From the NCBI RefSeq assembly GCF_003122385.1, contig NZ_CP029255.1, positions 4,836,001-4,900,000 of the forward strand: a stretch of DNA of 64,000 nucleotides, in the 5' to 3' direction. Position 1 is the stretch's first letter; every line of letters starts with the position of its first letter. Both the position numbers and the translations under genes were made by a program. Of the stretch, positions 27,969-38,294 are shown in pieces. Under the pieces are notes generated by a model. It ran no database searches. It saw only the letters and a program-made list of their open reading frames with translations, and was not told where the DNA came from. This DNA comes from Flavobacterium crocinum. Lineage in GTDB: Bacteria; Bacteroidota; Bacteroidia; Flavobacteriales; Flavobacteriaceae.

Positions 27969-29903
27969 TTATTTTAAGCTTTCTATTCCTTTATGAGTTG
28001 GAACAACCTGCTTAATAGTTCCATCAGCATTAAATTCTAATTTATCGATGCATACTTCGCGGTGAAAACCTCCTGCATTACCCATTTTTATTCCGGTTGG
28101 ATAAGAGAATCTATGGTAAACAATATACCAATCCTCTTTGTTTGGAATTTGTAATACGGAATTGTGCCCTGTTGCATAAATCCCTTCTTCTGGTTTTCCT
28201 TGAATAACAATATTATTCTCTGGAATTTCTAACGGTCCAATCGGAGAATTTGAAATTCCGTATCTTACTTTGTATTTCGGACTTCTGGTATCGTCTTCAC
28301 TCCAAAAGAAATAATATTTTCCGTTTCTGTAAATCACATAAGTTCCTTCACGGAAAGAATTATTTACAGCTATTATTTTTTGAGTATTTGGTTTTAACGA
28401 AACCATATCCGGATTTAACTCGGCTACAGCCATATACATATTTCCCCAGTACAAATAACTTTTGCCTGTTTTAGGATCTGTAAAAACATCAGGATCAATT
28501 TCTTGTCCATCCTTTATTTCCTGAGGTCTTTCAGATATAAGTGCTTTTCCGCTGTCTTTAAAAGGTCCGGTTGGGTTATCTGAAACTGCTACACCTACTT
28601 TTTGTGCTGCTGTGAAATAGTAGAAATATTTATATTTTCCTTTTATCTTTTTCTCCACAATACAAGGTGCCCAGGCATTTCTATTTCCCCAAGAAACATC
28701 TTTTTTAAGATCAAGAATTACGCCTTCGTCTTTCCAGTCTGTTAAATTATCTGATGAAAACGTTTTAAAATAATAACCAGACCAACTGTCAAATCCATCG
28801 CTTGTCGGATAGATATAATATTTCTTTGTTTTATTTGAATACAAGATTTCAGGATCGGCATAATAACCTTCCAAAACCGGATTGTGATTTACTTTTGGAA
28901 ATTTTTCAGGTGTTCCCCATTTGTCTGTAATTCTTTTCAATTCAGAACGTGTTATGGGCAAAATAGTTCCGTGACGCGGATTAAAATCCATTGAAATATC
29001 GTTATCAATAACCGTAAAGTTTTCTAAATCTTTGGTTTTCGTAAACTGATATCTTCCTTTTGTGTAAACATCATACATCAAAATATATTCATCTGAATTG
29101 TTCAGTTTAAAAACACTTGATCCTTCTACTCCGTCTTTGGTCTGCTGCAGGTAATTATCATTTTCCGTCCATTTTCCTGAAGTTAGATCGGTTGTTGTTG
29201 CTACTTTAATTCCTGCTTTTTCTGTTTCGGTTTTATAGAATAGGTGATAAACACCATCTTTTTCGATAATATCGCCATCAATACAAGCTCTTCCAGATTT
29301 CGGAACAAACAATAATTTCGGCTCACTTTCTAAAGCTGTAAAATCTTTATTGGCGTAAGCATAATAAATCTTGTCAGGTCCTCCAGCATGCTGCATACTG
29401 AAATAAATCATATATTTTCCAGCTTTTGCATCATAAATAGTCTGAGGTGCCCAAACTCTTTTTAAGTTTTCGTTTCCTGGAAATGTAGTCTGGATATTCA
29501 CTATACTGCTTTTCCAATTTACTAAATCGGTACTTTTTAATAAAACCATTGCACGATTACTGTCCCAGCCTTTTGAAGAAGTCATGTCGGTCAAAACCAT
29601 ATAAAATGTTTTGCCATCTTCTCCACGTAATATATGCGGATCACGAACACCTCCTGTAGAACTTATTGCTTTACTGTCTATAACAGGTTTGTTGCCGTTA
29701 AGACTATAATAGTGATATCCATCTTGACTTACGGCATAATTAACCGCTTCTTCTTCGACTTTGTTTCCAATAAAATATACGAATAAATAAGCTGTTAAAT
29801 CTTTTTCTGCCACTGCAGGCGGAATTCCTTTTGCTTTATCCTGTGCTTGTAAAAAAGTTGAAGTCAATAACAAGACTACAAGACTAAATTTTAATTTTTT
29901 CAT
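27969..29903 (-). CDS. Tandem GH43-type glycosidase
   Basis: This 644-residue secreted protein has a Sec signal (ending STFLQAQ). Two five-bladed propeller domains of GH43 type follow, one at about 25-320 and one at about 335-640. The C-terminal domain shows the expected catalytic acids: base Asp in GYYADPEIL, pKa-modulating Asp in EIDPDVF and acid Glu in FREGTYVIY. The N-terminal domain has VRDPHILRG and VWAPQTIY but a less complete set, so it may be divergent or binding only. GH43 enzymes typically remove arabinofuranose, xylose or beta-1,3-galactose. It is the last gene of the operon, 48 bases after GH51, with a strong terminator behind it. Confidence 0.85.
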   Translation of the reverse strand: MKKLKFSLVVLLLTSTFLQAQDKAKGIPPAVAEKDLTAYLFVYFIGNKVEEEAVNYAVSQDGYHYYSLNGNKPVIDSKAISSTGGVRDPHILRGEDGKTFYMVLTDMTSSKGWDSNRAMVLLKSTDLVNWKSSIVNIQTTFPGNENLKRVWAPQTIYDAKAGKYMIYFSMQHAGGPDKIYYAYANKDFTALESEPKLLFVPKSGRACIDGDIIEKDGVYHLFYKTETEKAGIKVATTTDLTSGKWTENDNYLQQTKDGVEGSSVFKLNNSDEYILMYDVYTKGRYQFTKTKDLENFTVIDNDISMDFNPRHGTILPITRSELKRITDKWGTPEKFPKVNHNPVLEGYYADPEILYSNKTKKYYIYPTSDGFDSWSGYYFKTFSSDNLTDWKDEGVILDLKKDVSWGNRNAWAPCIVEKKIKGKYKYFYYFTAAQKVGVAVSDNPTGPFKDSGKALISERPQEIKDGQEIDPDVFTDPKTGKSYLYWGNMYMAVAELNPDMVSLKPNTQKIIAVNNSFREGTYVIYRNGKYYFFWSEDDTRSPKYKVRYGISNSPIGPLEIPENNIVIQGKPEEGIYATGHNSVLQIPNKEDWYIVYHRFSYPTGIKMGNAGGFHREVCIDKLEFNADGTIKQVVPTHKGIESLK

Positions 29904-29951
29904 TTTATAAAAAGTTTATTGCTGTTGTATTTTCGAAAATAATACAATAGT

Positions 29952-32510
29952 TTATTTTTTGGTTTTAATACGAATCACAGTAAAAGAATATGGCGGTAAT
30001 TCTTTTGAAAATGCTTCTTTAACAGTAACATTTTGAGTTATGGGTCTGGCATCTGTTTTTTCCGGATTTCCCGCTAATACCGTATAACTTGCATTTTCAG
30101 TTGTAGCCAAATTAGCGATTTCAATTGATGGCGTAACCGCAACTGGAAGTACATTAACCAATTTTATAATCAAATCTCCCGAACTACTTTCTTTAACAAC
30201 AGATACTCCAATGCGTTTATTAACCTCAGCATTATCCGAAGCTTTTATAGTTCTCTCCAAATAAATATCGCCCGGATTCTGACCGTAAAGTTTTTGAACG
30301 AAATAATTCACAGTCGGTTTTACTTCATTTCCATTGAAATAAATGAGATCCGGATTCCATTGTGTATGTTTTTCTCTTGCCAATAATGGCGCGTAAGAAG
30401 CCATTGAGACAACATCTCCATTACGTTCGATTCCCGTAAGATATAAAGCTTCTGCTAAAGCATTATAAAATTTATTTCCCCATGAAGCATATTCTCCCAG
30501 ATACACTTTAGATTTTGAACGATCATAACTGTCATAAAAATCCTGATTATTGATAAACCAGCCCGGCGATTGGTAATAATGTTCATCAACAAGTGGCAGT
30601 TTCAAATCATCAGCAATTCTCCATCCTTCTCTATAATCTGTTCCCTCAAAAAATGGCCCGACAGTACCGATAATCATAATCTCAGGATATTTTTGCTGTA
30701 CTGCTTTTACGATCATTCTATAACGTTCTTCAAAAACATCGCTGATTAAATCTTCATTTCCAATCCCGACATATTTTAGATTGAAAGGTTTTGGATGACC
30801 CGCTTCAGCACGTTTTTTACCCCAAACTGTATTCACACTTCCATTGGCATATTCAATTAAATCCAAAACATCCTGCACATATTCGTCCATGTCTTCCATC
30901 GGAATTCCAAATTGCTGTCCGGAACCTCCATCAGATGAATTTTGGCAAGGTACACCAGCAGCTAAAACCGGAACAGGCGCCGCACCTAAGTCTTCACAAA
31001 ACTGAAAATACTCAAAATACCCCAATCCCATTGATTGATGATATCCCCAAATATTTCGCATCCCAATTCGGCTTTCAAGCGGACCAATGGTGTTTTTCCA
31101 TTTATAAATATTATGCAATCCATCTCCATGTGCAACACAACCGCCTGGAAAACGTACAAATTTTGGATGCATGTCAGCAATTGTTTCTGCTAAATCTGCA
31201 CGAAGTCCGTTTTTACGGTTTTTAAATGTTTGCTGCGGAAAAAGCGAAACCATATCAACAGCAGTTTCTCCGTTGGTGCTAATTTCTAAATGAGCATCAT
31301 TTACTGTTTTTAAAGGTTTTAAAACCAGATTAAATTTCTTCCATGAATTTGACGGAGTAAATGCCGCTTCCGCTAAAATTTCTCCGTTTGCCGATTTTAG
31401 ACTTACAACTGCTTTTGTTCCTTTGGCAAAAACATTAAAATCATATTTTTCATTCGCTTTAAGTGCAATTCCGTCAAAACCAGAATTACTAATACTTCCT
31501 TTTGAAATTACAGCATAATTAGGATTATTAGCATGAATTGGATTCTCTTTTTCAATTTTAAAATTCCCGCTCCAAGCCATTGAAGCATTCCATTTTTCAT
31601 CTCTTCCTTTTTTATCATGGAGTGAATATTCGAAATCACGATTCTGAATCAATTCTCCATATAAACCGCCATCTGCTGCATAATTGATATCTTCAAAAAA
31701 AACACCCGTTAGCATATTACTGATTTTTTTGGATTCCTGACCGTTTATTTTAATTTCGGCTTTAACCGGTTTTAAACCCAAAAATAACAGACTATCACTT
31801 TTAGGAGAAGTATTGTTTTGTTTATCCCTAAACTTGACCGATTCCATGTTTTTAATCATGTTGTCAACCAAACTCCAGTTAACCTCATGTATCGTTCCTT
31901 GTAAAACTTCGCCTTGAATTTTAATTTCACTTCTTAATTTTAATGCAGAAGCACTAGCATCAATTACAGCAGGAGTATAATTTTGAAAGTCTTTTGTGGC
32001 AGTATAATAATTTTTTCCGCTTTCGCTAAAGTGAACCAGATACTGACCTTCTTTCTGACTTACCTGAACATTTAGAATTACCGATTTATCTTCGCTTTTT
32101 CCAACAAAATTTTTCATTCCCTGAATATAATTTTGTCTTCCCCAATTGATCAAATCCTTACTTTCTGAATGAGCAAAAACATTATCTCTAACACTCCAAA
32201 AACAATGAAAAATCCCAGTATTATCTTTAACTAAAAAAGCTTCTGACATGCTTTTTCCCGTTGGCCCCCAGCTTCCAAAGTCTGATTTTAGGAAACTGAA
32301 TTCAGGACCAATCGCAAACCAGTTTTTCTGATCTGTACTCCATGCAAAATGAAGTCCGTTTTTTCCATTATTTTTTACAGTAGAGTAAGCAAACAAATAC
32401 ACTTTATCTGGATTTTTATCATTTGTTTTGATATTAAATCCAGACATTCCAAAAATAATAAGGAAAGACAGAATCAGTTTTAAACCGTTATCAAGCAAAA
32501 ACCTTTTCAT
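29952..32510 (-). CDS. GH51-type alpha-L-arabinofuranosidase with N-terminal propeller-like segment
   Basis: This 852-residue protein is longer than usual GH51 enzymes. After an N-terminal hydrophobic export segment, residues about 35-200 resemble part of a GH43-like propeller (LHFAWSTDQKNWFAIGPEF, HSESKDLINWGRQ). From about 255 a GH51 enzyme follows, with a carbohydrate-binding-like insertion, the barrel, and a C-terminal beta domain. The acid/base is Glu586 in GIGNED and the nucleophile is Glu673 in YLGEYAS. GH51 enzymes cleave terminal alpha-L-arabinofuranose from arabinans, arabinoxylans and arabinogalactans. Its ATG overlaps the stop of the GH27 gene by one base (TAATG), implying coupled translation. 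Confidence 0.87.
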   Translation of the reverse strand: MKRFLLDNGLKLILSFLIIFGMSGFNIKTNDKNPDKVYLFAYSTVKNNGKNGLHFAWSTDQKNWFAIGPEFSFLKSDFGSWGPTGKSMSEAFLVKDNTGIFHCFWSVRDNVFAHSESKDLINWGRQNYIQGMKNFVGKSEDKSVILNVQVSQKEGQYLVHFSESGKNYYTATKDFQNYTPAVIDASASALKLRSEIKIQGEVLQGTIHEVNWSLVDNMIKNMESVKFRDKQNNTSPKSDSLLFLGLKPVKAEIKINGQESKKISNMLTGVFFEDINYAADGGLYGELIQNRDFEYSLHDKKGRDEKWNASMAWSGNFKIEKENPIHANNPNYAVISKGSISNSGFDGIALKANEKYDFNVFAKGTKAVVSLKSANGEILAEAAFTPSNSWKKFNLVLKPLKTVNDAHLEISTNGETAVDMVSLFPQQTFKNRKNGLRADLAETIADMHPKFVRFPGGCVAHGDGLHNIYKWKNTIGPLESRIGMRNIWGYHQSMGLGYFEYFQFCEDLGAAPVPVLAAGVPCQNSSDGGSGQQFGIPMEDMDEYVQDVLDLIEYANGSVNTVWGKKRAEAGHPKPFNLKYVGIGNEDLISDVFEERYRMIVKAVQQKYPEIMIIGTVGPFFEGTDYREGWRIADDLKLPLVDEHYYQSPGWFINNQDFYDSYDRSKSKVYLGEYASWGNKFYNALAEALYLTGIERNGDVVSMASYAPLLAREKHTQWNPDLIYFNGNEVKPTVNYFVQKLYGQNPGDIYLERTIKASDNAEVNKRIGVSVVKESSSGDLIIKLVNVLPVAVTPSIEIANLATTENASYTVLAGNPEKTDARPITQNVTVKEAFSKELPPYSFTVIRIKTKK

Positions 32511-33880
32511 TATTTTTTGCTTTTTAATTGATACAGAACTGAACTATGCGGTTTTAAATCGGCTCCAATTTCTTTTGAAGTTGTTTTAGATTTTTCGCCT
32601 GTCCACATATTTAAAACTTCAACTGCACCTGAAATTCCAAGCTCTGAAAGATTTACATATACTTTTTGTGAGTCTTTATCCGAAATATTGAATAGCGCCA
32701 AATAAACACTTCCGTCTTTTGCATTTTTTGAAGTCACTGCAATCTTTCCGTCTTTCTGGAAAAGTTGTTTTACAGCCGTGCTCTCGTTATGCATTTTTAC
32801 AACTTCTTTATTCGTCAATAATGATAAAGTGAAAGCATCATTGCTTGGTAAATCCCCACCAAAAAACAATGGCGATTTGAAGATATTAAAAAACGTAATT
32901 AAAGTATATTGTTCCTCTTTTGTTAAACGGGTCATTCTGTCGTTGCCGCGTTCTCCTCTAATCGAAATACGTCCTAACGGAATCATATCACAATCTGGCC
33001 ATGTTCCCGGTGCGATGTACGGATACCATTTTTGTGCTACATCCATTAAATGTGTGATATGTGGCCAAGTATCCCAAACATCATCAACCATACGCCACAT
33101 ATTAGCATTTGTACTTACGTGCTGTGCTGCAGAAATTGGTGTTTCTCCTGGCGAAGTACTCAATACAATTTTGCGTCCGCAATGGTCAATCGCATTTCTA
33201 ATTAAATTGATTTCGCCTTCATGATAAGGTCTCGATAAGTCATCAATTTTAATAAAATCTACTCCCCATTGTGCGTACAATTCGAAAATAGAATTATAAT
33301 ATTCCTGAGCTCCCGGTTTATCAGCTACAACTGTATAATTATCTCTCAACCATTCGCATTGCAATGCTGTTGAATAGATCTGATCTGCTGTAATTCCGTT
33401 TGTTCCTTTAATCGGCATTTTTTCTTCAACCGCTTTTTTCGGAATACCACGCATGATGTGAATTCCAAATTTCAATCCTTTTTTATGAATATAATCGGCT
33501 AACGGTTTAAAACCTTGCCCATCTTTTGCCGAAGGAAATCGGTTTACTGCCGGAAGATATCTCCCATACTGATCGATAACATAACGAGGGTCTGTTTGAT
33601 TGTATCCACCTGCTTTGTCATTTTCAACAAACCATCGGATATCCACTACGACATATTCCCAGCCAAATTTCTTTAGCTCTTTTGCCATATAATCTGCGTT
33701 GGCTTTTACTTCATGTTCTTCAACTGTTGGACCGTAGCAATCCCAGCTGTTCCAGCCCATTGGCGGCGTTTGCGCCCATTGTTTGAATTCTTCTTTTTGA
33801 AATGGTTTGGTTTGTGCGGTAGATACAACTGACAGGAAAAACGTTCCCATCATAATGGCTAGTAAGTTAGTTTTTTTCAT
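32510..33880 (-). CDS. GH27 family alpha-galactosidase or beta-L-arabinopyranosidase
   Basis: This 456-residue secreted enzyme has a Sec signal (ending VVSTAQ). A GH27 barrel covers about 36-375: TPPMGWNSWDCYG at the start, VVVDIRW, the nucleophile Asp213 in DFIKIDDLS, and the WRMVDDVWD region that normally holds the acid/base aspartate. A small beta domain ends the protein. GH27 includes alpha-galactosidases and beta-L-arabinopyranosidases, and both would suit a locus for arabinogalactan-type glycans. The two cannot be told apart here. It is coupled to GH51 by a one-base overlap and separated from GH2 by a gap with a hairpin. Confidence 0.87.
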   Translation of the reverse strand: MKKTNLLAIMMGTFFLSVVSTAQTKPFQKEEFKQWAQTPPMGWNSWDCYGPTVEEHEVKANADYMAKELKKFGWEYVVVDIRWFVENDKAGGYNQTDPRYVIDQYGRYLPAVNRFPSAKDGQGFKPLADYIHKKGLKFGIHIMRGIPKKAVEEKMPIKGTNGITADQIYSTALQCEWLRDNYTVVADKPGAQEYYNSIFELYAQWGVDFIKIDDLSRPYHEGEINLIRNAIDHCGRKIVLSTSPGETPISAAQHVSTNANMWRMVDDVWDTWPHITHLMDVAQKWYPYIAPGTWPDCDMIPLGRISIRGERGNDRMTRLTKEEQYTLITFFNIFKSPLFFGGDLPSNDAFTLSLLTNKEVVKMHNESTAVKQLFQKDGKIAVTSKNAKDGSVYLALFNISDKDSQKVYVNLSELGISGAVEVLNMWTGEKSKTTSKEIGADLKPHSSVLYQLKSKK

Positions 33881-33922
33881 TGTTTTGTGGTTTATGTGTA
33901 TATTTTACACTTTAAATATAAT

Positions 33923-33975
33923 GAAAAAAAATTATCCCATTGTTTTTTTATCAATTACTTGATACAATGGGATAA
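33923..33975 (-). terminator. Hairpin with T run inside the glycan operon (GH2-GH27 junction)
   Basis: Perfect 11-bp outer stem, TTATCCCATTG (33932-33942) and CAATGGGATAA (33965-33975), with an inner palindrome TATCAATTACTTGATA. On the minus strand a run of eight T follows. It looks like an intrinsic terminator placed between two operon genes and could lower expression of the distal GH27-GH51-GH43 genes. Confidence 0.7.
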
Positions 33976-34020
33976 ATTTCATTTTCATATCCTTAGAGAA
34001 GCACTCTTATGAGAAAATTA

Positions 34021-36444
34021 TTATTTCACATTAATTGTTACCTCAACCGGTTTTAACCATTGACTCGTGAATTTAACTTTGATAGGTTCTGTCGAATCTC
34101 CTTTTGCCTGAATATACGCTGCAATATGTCCGTGGAAAACTCTCTGCACATTATCAGTATAATCAGTCATATCACTGTTATTTCCAGCTTCCAATCCTAA
34201 TAATGTTCCTGGTCCACTGATTGTACAAGTAACTTCATTGTCTGAAAGCATTACCGGAAGTCCGTTTTGGTCTTTAACCTGAACCATGATTTTTGCTACA
34301 CCTTTCTCTTTGCTGATTGTGATGTTTTTCTCTGCAATTGTCAATTCAACTGGCTGTTGTGTTGAATTGATTGCATAACGGCTCACTTCTTTATCGGTTG
34401 CATCTAAACCAACTGCTTCCAATTTACCTGAAGCAAACGGAATATCCCAGTAAATGATTCCTGTTTTTTCATCATATAATTTAGTTTCTCCAACCACTTT
34501 TCCGTTCAGTTCTAAACGTGCTTTTGCTGCATTGGTATAACAAACCACACGGATTTTTTGTCCGTTTTCATAATTCCAGATTGCCCATGCATCTTTAGAA
34601 ATATCTTTCTCATTTACTAAAGGATATGTTCCTAAATACGCCATTGGTTTATCTGACCATAATGACTGACGGAAATATCCTCTTGGCTTAATTACGCCGG
34701 CAAAATCAACTAAACCGGAATAAAATCCTCTTGAAGGCCATCTTCCTGATTCTCCTAAATAATCGATACCTGTCCACAGGAATTGGCCGAAAATATGTTT
34801 GTTGTTTTTTACAGCTAACCAAGGTTCCATATCGTGAACATTTTCACTTCCGTAAATTACCCTTTTTGGGTATTTAGCGTGATCTGTCTGGTATTTACTT
34901 TCTGTATAGTTGTATCCTGTAATGTCTAAAGCGCCCGGATATTCTGTTTCATTAGACATCGCAACTCCAGCTAAACCTGCCGTTGTCGGGCGTGATTTAT
35001 CATATTTTTTAACTGCTGCCACCAATCGTTTTGCTATTGCCCCAAGTCGCATCGCATCTGGTGCATCTGGCTTATAACCTCCATAAGCTGCTTGTCCAAA
35101 ACCGTCTTTTCCTTTATCTAAAACAGGATGAGAATAAGGGTCGTTTGGATAATCTACTTCATTACCAATACTCCATCCAAATACAGAAAGGTGGTTTCTG
35201 TCACGACGAACAAAATCTTCCAAGTCTTTCTCTGCCCAGTCAGCAAAAATATCAAAAGAACCCTCAAATCCCGGAGTTCCGTAATTCCATCCTTCTAACC
35301 ATTTACGTTTTGGGAATTCCCATTCGTCATAAGCTTCGTTTAAAACTAATAATCCTAATTCATCGCAAAGTTCATAGAAATCCGGCGCCTGCGGATTATG
35401 ACTCGTACGGATTGCATTTACACCAATTTCCTTCAATGTCTGCAATCTTGTTTTCCAAACTTCTCTTGGAACTGCTGATCCTAATACTCCGGCATCATGA
35501 TGTAAACAAACTCCCTTCATTTTCATCCATTTTCCGTTAAGAGCAAAACCATTATTTGGATCGAATGTAAAGTTTCTAAAACCTGTTTGAGTTACTGTTT
35601 TATCGATTTCTTTTCCGTCTTGTAAAACGGTTGTTTTTAACTGATATAAATTCGGATTGTCTAAATCCCATAACTGTGGATTCTTAACATTGATTTTAGT
35701 CGAAATTTTTCCGTTTTGATTCCCTGCAACTTCAACCTTAGAAGAGGTCTTACCAACAGATTTTCCGTCTTTCGAAAACAATTCATTTACAACAGTCACA
35801 GATGATTTAGAAGAAGAACCATTTTCCACTTCAACTTCAACATTGAGAGTTCCTGCTCCTTTTTTTACTTCCGGATAAGCATAAACTCCCCATTGTGCAA
35901 TATGAACAGGATTGGCATAAACCAACCATACATTTCTATAAATTCCAGAACCAGTGTACCATCTTGAATCAGCACTTTGACTGTGATCTACACGAACGGA
36001 AATGGTGTTTTCTCCACCAAACTTTACGAAAGGTGTTGCATCATAAGCAAAAGAAATATAGCCATTTGGACGTTTTCCTAATGATTTTCCGTTGATAAAA
36101 ACTTCACTTCTATTGTAAACTCCTTCAAAATACAAATACACTTTTTCGCCCGATTTACTCTGAGGAATATTAATTGATTTTCTATACCAGGCAATTCCAC
36201 CCGGTAAATATCCCTGACAACTTGCGAGAGTTGGACTCAATTGTCCTTTCACACTCCAGTCGTGCGGCACATTTACATTCTGCCATTTAGTATCATCAAA
36301 AGAAGCATTTTTAGCCTCGGAAACATCCTGAAGATTAAATTTCCAATTGTCATTAATTTTCTTCGAATCTCCAAACGAAATCTGACTGCTCGCAGACAGA
36401 CACGAAAAGAGTAAAACAGGGATTAAAGTTTTCTTACTTAACAC
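34021..36444 (-). CDS. GH2 family beta-galactosidase
   Basis: This 807-residue secreted enzyme has a Sec signal (ending SASSQ). The jelly-roll sugar-binding domain (about 25-195), Ig-like domain, TIM barrel (about 300-600) and a C-terminal extension of beta domains give the long form typical of Bacteroidota beta-galactosidases. The acid/base is Glu429 in GWSIGNEVD and the nucleophile is Glu534 in VIYGSENVHD. It would remove terminal beta-galactose from glycan fragments in the periplasm. It lies between GH30 and GH27 genes, with hairpin-bearing gaps of 148 and 140 bases on either side. Confidence 0.9.
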   Translation of the reverse strand: MLSKKTLIPVLLFSCLSASSQISFGDSKKINDNWKFNLQDVSEAKNASFDDTKWQNVNVPHDWSVKGQLSPTLASCQGYLPGGIAWYRKSINIPQSKSGEKVYLYFEGVYNRSEVFINGKSLGKRPNGYISFAYDATPFVKFGGENTISVRVDHSQSADSRWYTGSGIYRNVWLVYANPVHIAQWGVYAYPEVKKGAGTLNVEVEVENGSSSKSSVTVVNELFSKDGKSVGKTSSKVEVAGNQNGKISTKINVKNPQLWDLDNPNLYQLKTTVLQDGKEIDKTVTQTGFRNFTFDPNNGFALNGKWMKMKGVCLHHDAGVLGSAVPREVWKTRLQTLKEIGVNAIRTSHNPQAPDFYELCDELGLLVLNEAYDEWEFPKRKWLEGWNYGTPGFEGSFDIFADWAEKDLEDFVRRDRNHLSVFGWSIGNEVDYPNDPYSHPVLDKGKDGFGQAAYGGYKPDAPDAMRLGAIAKRLVAAVKKYDKSRPTTAGLAGVAMSNETEYPGALDITGYNYTESKYQTDHAKYPKRVIYGSENVHDMEPWLAVKNNKHIFGQFLWTGIDYLGESGRWPSRGFYSGLVDFAGVIKPRGYFRQSLWSDKPMAYLGTYPLVNEKDISKDAWAIWNYENGQKIRVVCYTNAAKARLELNGKVVGETKLYDEKTGIIYWDIPFASGKLEAVGLDATDKEVSRYAINSTQQPVELTIAEKNITISKEKGVAKIMVQVKDQNGLPVMLSDNEVTCTISGPGTLLGLEAGNNSDMTDYTDNVQRVFHGHIAAYIQAKGDSTEPIKVKFTSQWLKPVEVTINVK

Positions 36445-36495
36445 TATATTTTTATTTTTTAGTTAATTTTTGGTTTCAAGATTTAGATTGGTATT

Positions 36496-36588
36496 CAGTG
36501 TTCAGATTTTTAGTATTCAGTTCTTGGATTAGTTTTTATTCTTAACAAATCTTCAACTTAAAACTGAATACTAAAAATCTTAACACTG
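36496..36588. repeat. Intergenic inverted repeat (GH30-GH2 junction)
   Basis: Arms of 27 bases (36496-36522 and 36562-36588) with about three mismatches, sharing the core GATTTTTAGTATTCAGTT. Its sequence is unrelated to the TTAACCGCAAAG family but its size and placement are similar. Confidence 0.8.
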
Positions 36589-36592
36589 CCCA

Positions 36593-38176
36593 CTACTCAA
36601 ATTCTCCCACAAACGTTACTACCGACTTTGCAGGAATCTCTAAGTTATTAATTTTCTGTGTATTGGTTCTTTTTAAATTTGAATTATCAGAAGTTACATA
36701 AGGAGTGAACTCGTTATTTTTTAGAGTTCCTTTTGATAAATCGAATTTGTATTTCTGAGCTTCTTTTCCGCAATTTACAGCCACTACAATCAGTTTTTTG
36801 TTTTGAATGTCTTTGTAAGCGGTTAGCATTACATCATTTGCCGAATCCAGTTCTTTTTGGTTTGGAATATCAATTCTCTGCATTCCCGGACGAACAAAAA
36901 GCGAATAATTTCCTAATGCCCAAAGCAGTTTTGAATCGTGAAATTCGCCATCATTTTTGACATAATTTGGCTCAGTTCCTCCATTGCTTTTTCCATCATC
37001 CAAATAGATCAAACCGTCTTTGTAATCTACTCTTGTGATTGAAGTCCACCACTGCCATGAAGCCGCATTGGCAACCGCAATATCATTATGAATTAATCGT
37101 GCTACAAATAAAGCAGTCTGCATGCCTAAATCTCTTCCTCCTCCAGAACCTCCCGGGATTTCATTTTCTCCCGGATTCTCTAAAATACAATATTCCGACT
37201 GCCAATATTTTAACCCTGGTTTTTGTTTTACTTCGGCAGCAATTAGTTTTCGGCTTAAAACTTGTCTTTCAATTGGCCAAGTTGTAAAATAACTGTGTCC
37301 AAGGATTACATTTTTAACATTTGGAAATTTAGTCACATTAGTTTTCGTTTTTCCAAAGAAAAAATCAATTTGATTGTCACGATTTTCTGCATTTACATTT
37401 TCATATAAATAATCAATTTGTGCTGCTTCTGCTATCACAATTTCAGTATTCATTTTTTTAGCTAACAGCTTTTCCGAAAGTGATTTGGTTAAATCATAAA
37501 TTTCCTGATTGGTTGCCGGAGTTCCTTCCTGACTGTTGGTATCGCCATGTTTTGGCATCCATTCCCACTGCGGTTCGTTTATTGGGCTCACATAATCAAA
37601 TTTGATTCCTTCTTTTTTCTCTAATCCCTGAATACTTTGAACTAAGAAATCGGCAAATTTTGGAATTGCACCATCTTTTAGATTCAGTTTATTCTTTTGA
37701 GAGGCAAAAGATAATCCGTTGTTTGTCATGTAAACCGGAGGGCTATTTGTAAAAATAAGAAATTTTTCTACTCCTCTTTTTTTAGCCGCCTGTAAAAACC
37801 ATCTCTGTCCTTCTTGTTTGGAAAAATCATAAGTTCCGTCAGCATTTAGAAAACATTCGCTTCTTCTCCATTCATCAGAAACTTTACTGTTTTCGCCTTG
37901 TTCTGTACTTCCGGCTCCCAAATTAAATCGCCAGATCGAAAGTCCGATTCCTTTTGGATTTCCATTTGCATCTATTTCTTTACTAAACAACAAATCTGCA
38001 ATAGCATTTTTTTTCTGCTCCGGCCAGTTTTTACCCACAAACTGAGTTCGCCAGGCATCAGAACCTCCAAAACCGTCCATGGTTTGTACTACCTTATCTG
38101 TGCTGATGGTAACGGTTCGCTGTGCAAATGACAGCGAACTAATTACCAATAAAAGCGAGAGATATATTTTTCTCAT
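36593..38176 (-). CDS. GH30 family glycoside hydrolase, secreted
   Basis: This 527-residue enzyme has a cleavable Sec signal (ending LSFAQ). The GH30 barrel plus side beta-domain are complete: MDGFGGSDAWR near the N-terminus, acid/base Glu201 in YVSPINEPQ, and nucleophile Glu328 in WQSEYC. The family includes endo-beta-1,6-galactanases, beta-1,6-glucanases, xylanases and glucosylceramidases. The surrounding galactose- and arabinose-acting genes favour a galactanase, which is inference. It is clearly paralogous to the next upstream gene along nearly its whole length. It lacks a lipobox, so it is probably periplasmic, while its paralogue is a lipoprotein. Confidence 0.87.
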   Translation of the reverse strand: MRKIYLSLLLVISSLSFAQRTVTISTDKVVQTMDGFGGSDAWRTQFVGKNWPEQKKNAIADLLFSKEIDANGNPKGIGLSIWRFNLGAGSTEQGENSKVSDEWRRSECFLNADGTYDFSKQEGQRWFLQAAKKRGVEKFLIFTNSPPVYMTNNGLSFASQKNKLNLKDGAIPKFADFLVQSIQGLEKKEGIKFDYVSPINEPQWEWMPKHGDTNSQEGTPATNQEIYDLTKSLSEKLLAKKMNTEIVIAEAAQIDYLYENVNAENRDNQIDFFFGKTKTNVTKFPNVKNVILGHSYFTTWPIERQVLSRKLIAAEVKQKPGLKYWQSEYCILENPGENEIPGGSGGGRDLGMQTALFVARLIHNDIAVANAASWQWWTSITRVDYKDGLIYLDDGKSNGGTEPNYVKNDGEFHDSKLLWALGNYSLFVRPGMQRIDIPNQKELDSANDVMLTAYKDIQNKKLIVVAVNCGKEAQKYKFDLSKGTLKNNEFTPYVTSDNSNLKRTNTQKINNLEIPAKSVVTFVGEFE

Positions 38177-38190
38177 TTATTTCTTGTTTT

Positions 38191-38284
38191 TTAACCGCAA
38201 AGGCGCTAAGTTTTTCGCAAGGTTCGCAAAGTTTAATTTAAGCTTTGCGAACTTTGCGGTTTGTCTTTGCGACTTTGCGGTTAA
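38191..38284. repeat. Intergenic inverted repeat, TTAACCGCAAAG family (between GH30 paralogues)
   Basis: Starts TTAACCGCAAAGGCGCTAAG and ends CTTTGCGGTTAA, with an inner pair TTCGCAAAG and CTTTGCGAA. It fills most of the 118-base gap between the two GH30 genes. Confidence 0.85.
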
Positions 38285-38294
38285 TTTTTTATTC

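Noticed and set aside
30791..31225. Plus-strand open frame within the GH51 gene
   Set aside because: It is antisense to conserved GH51 coding sequence and shows no domain.
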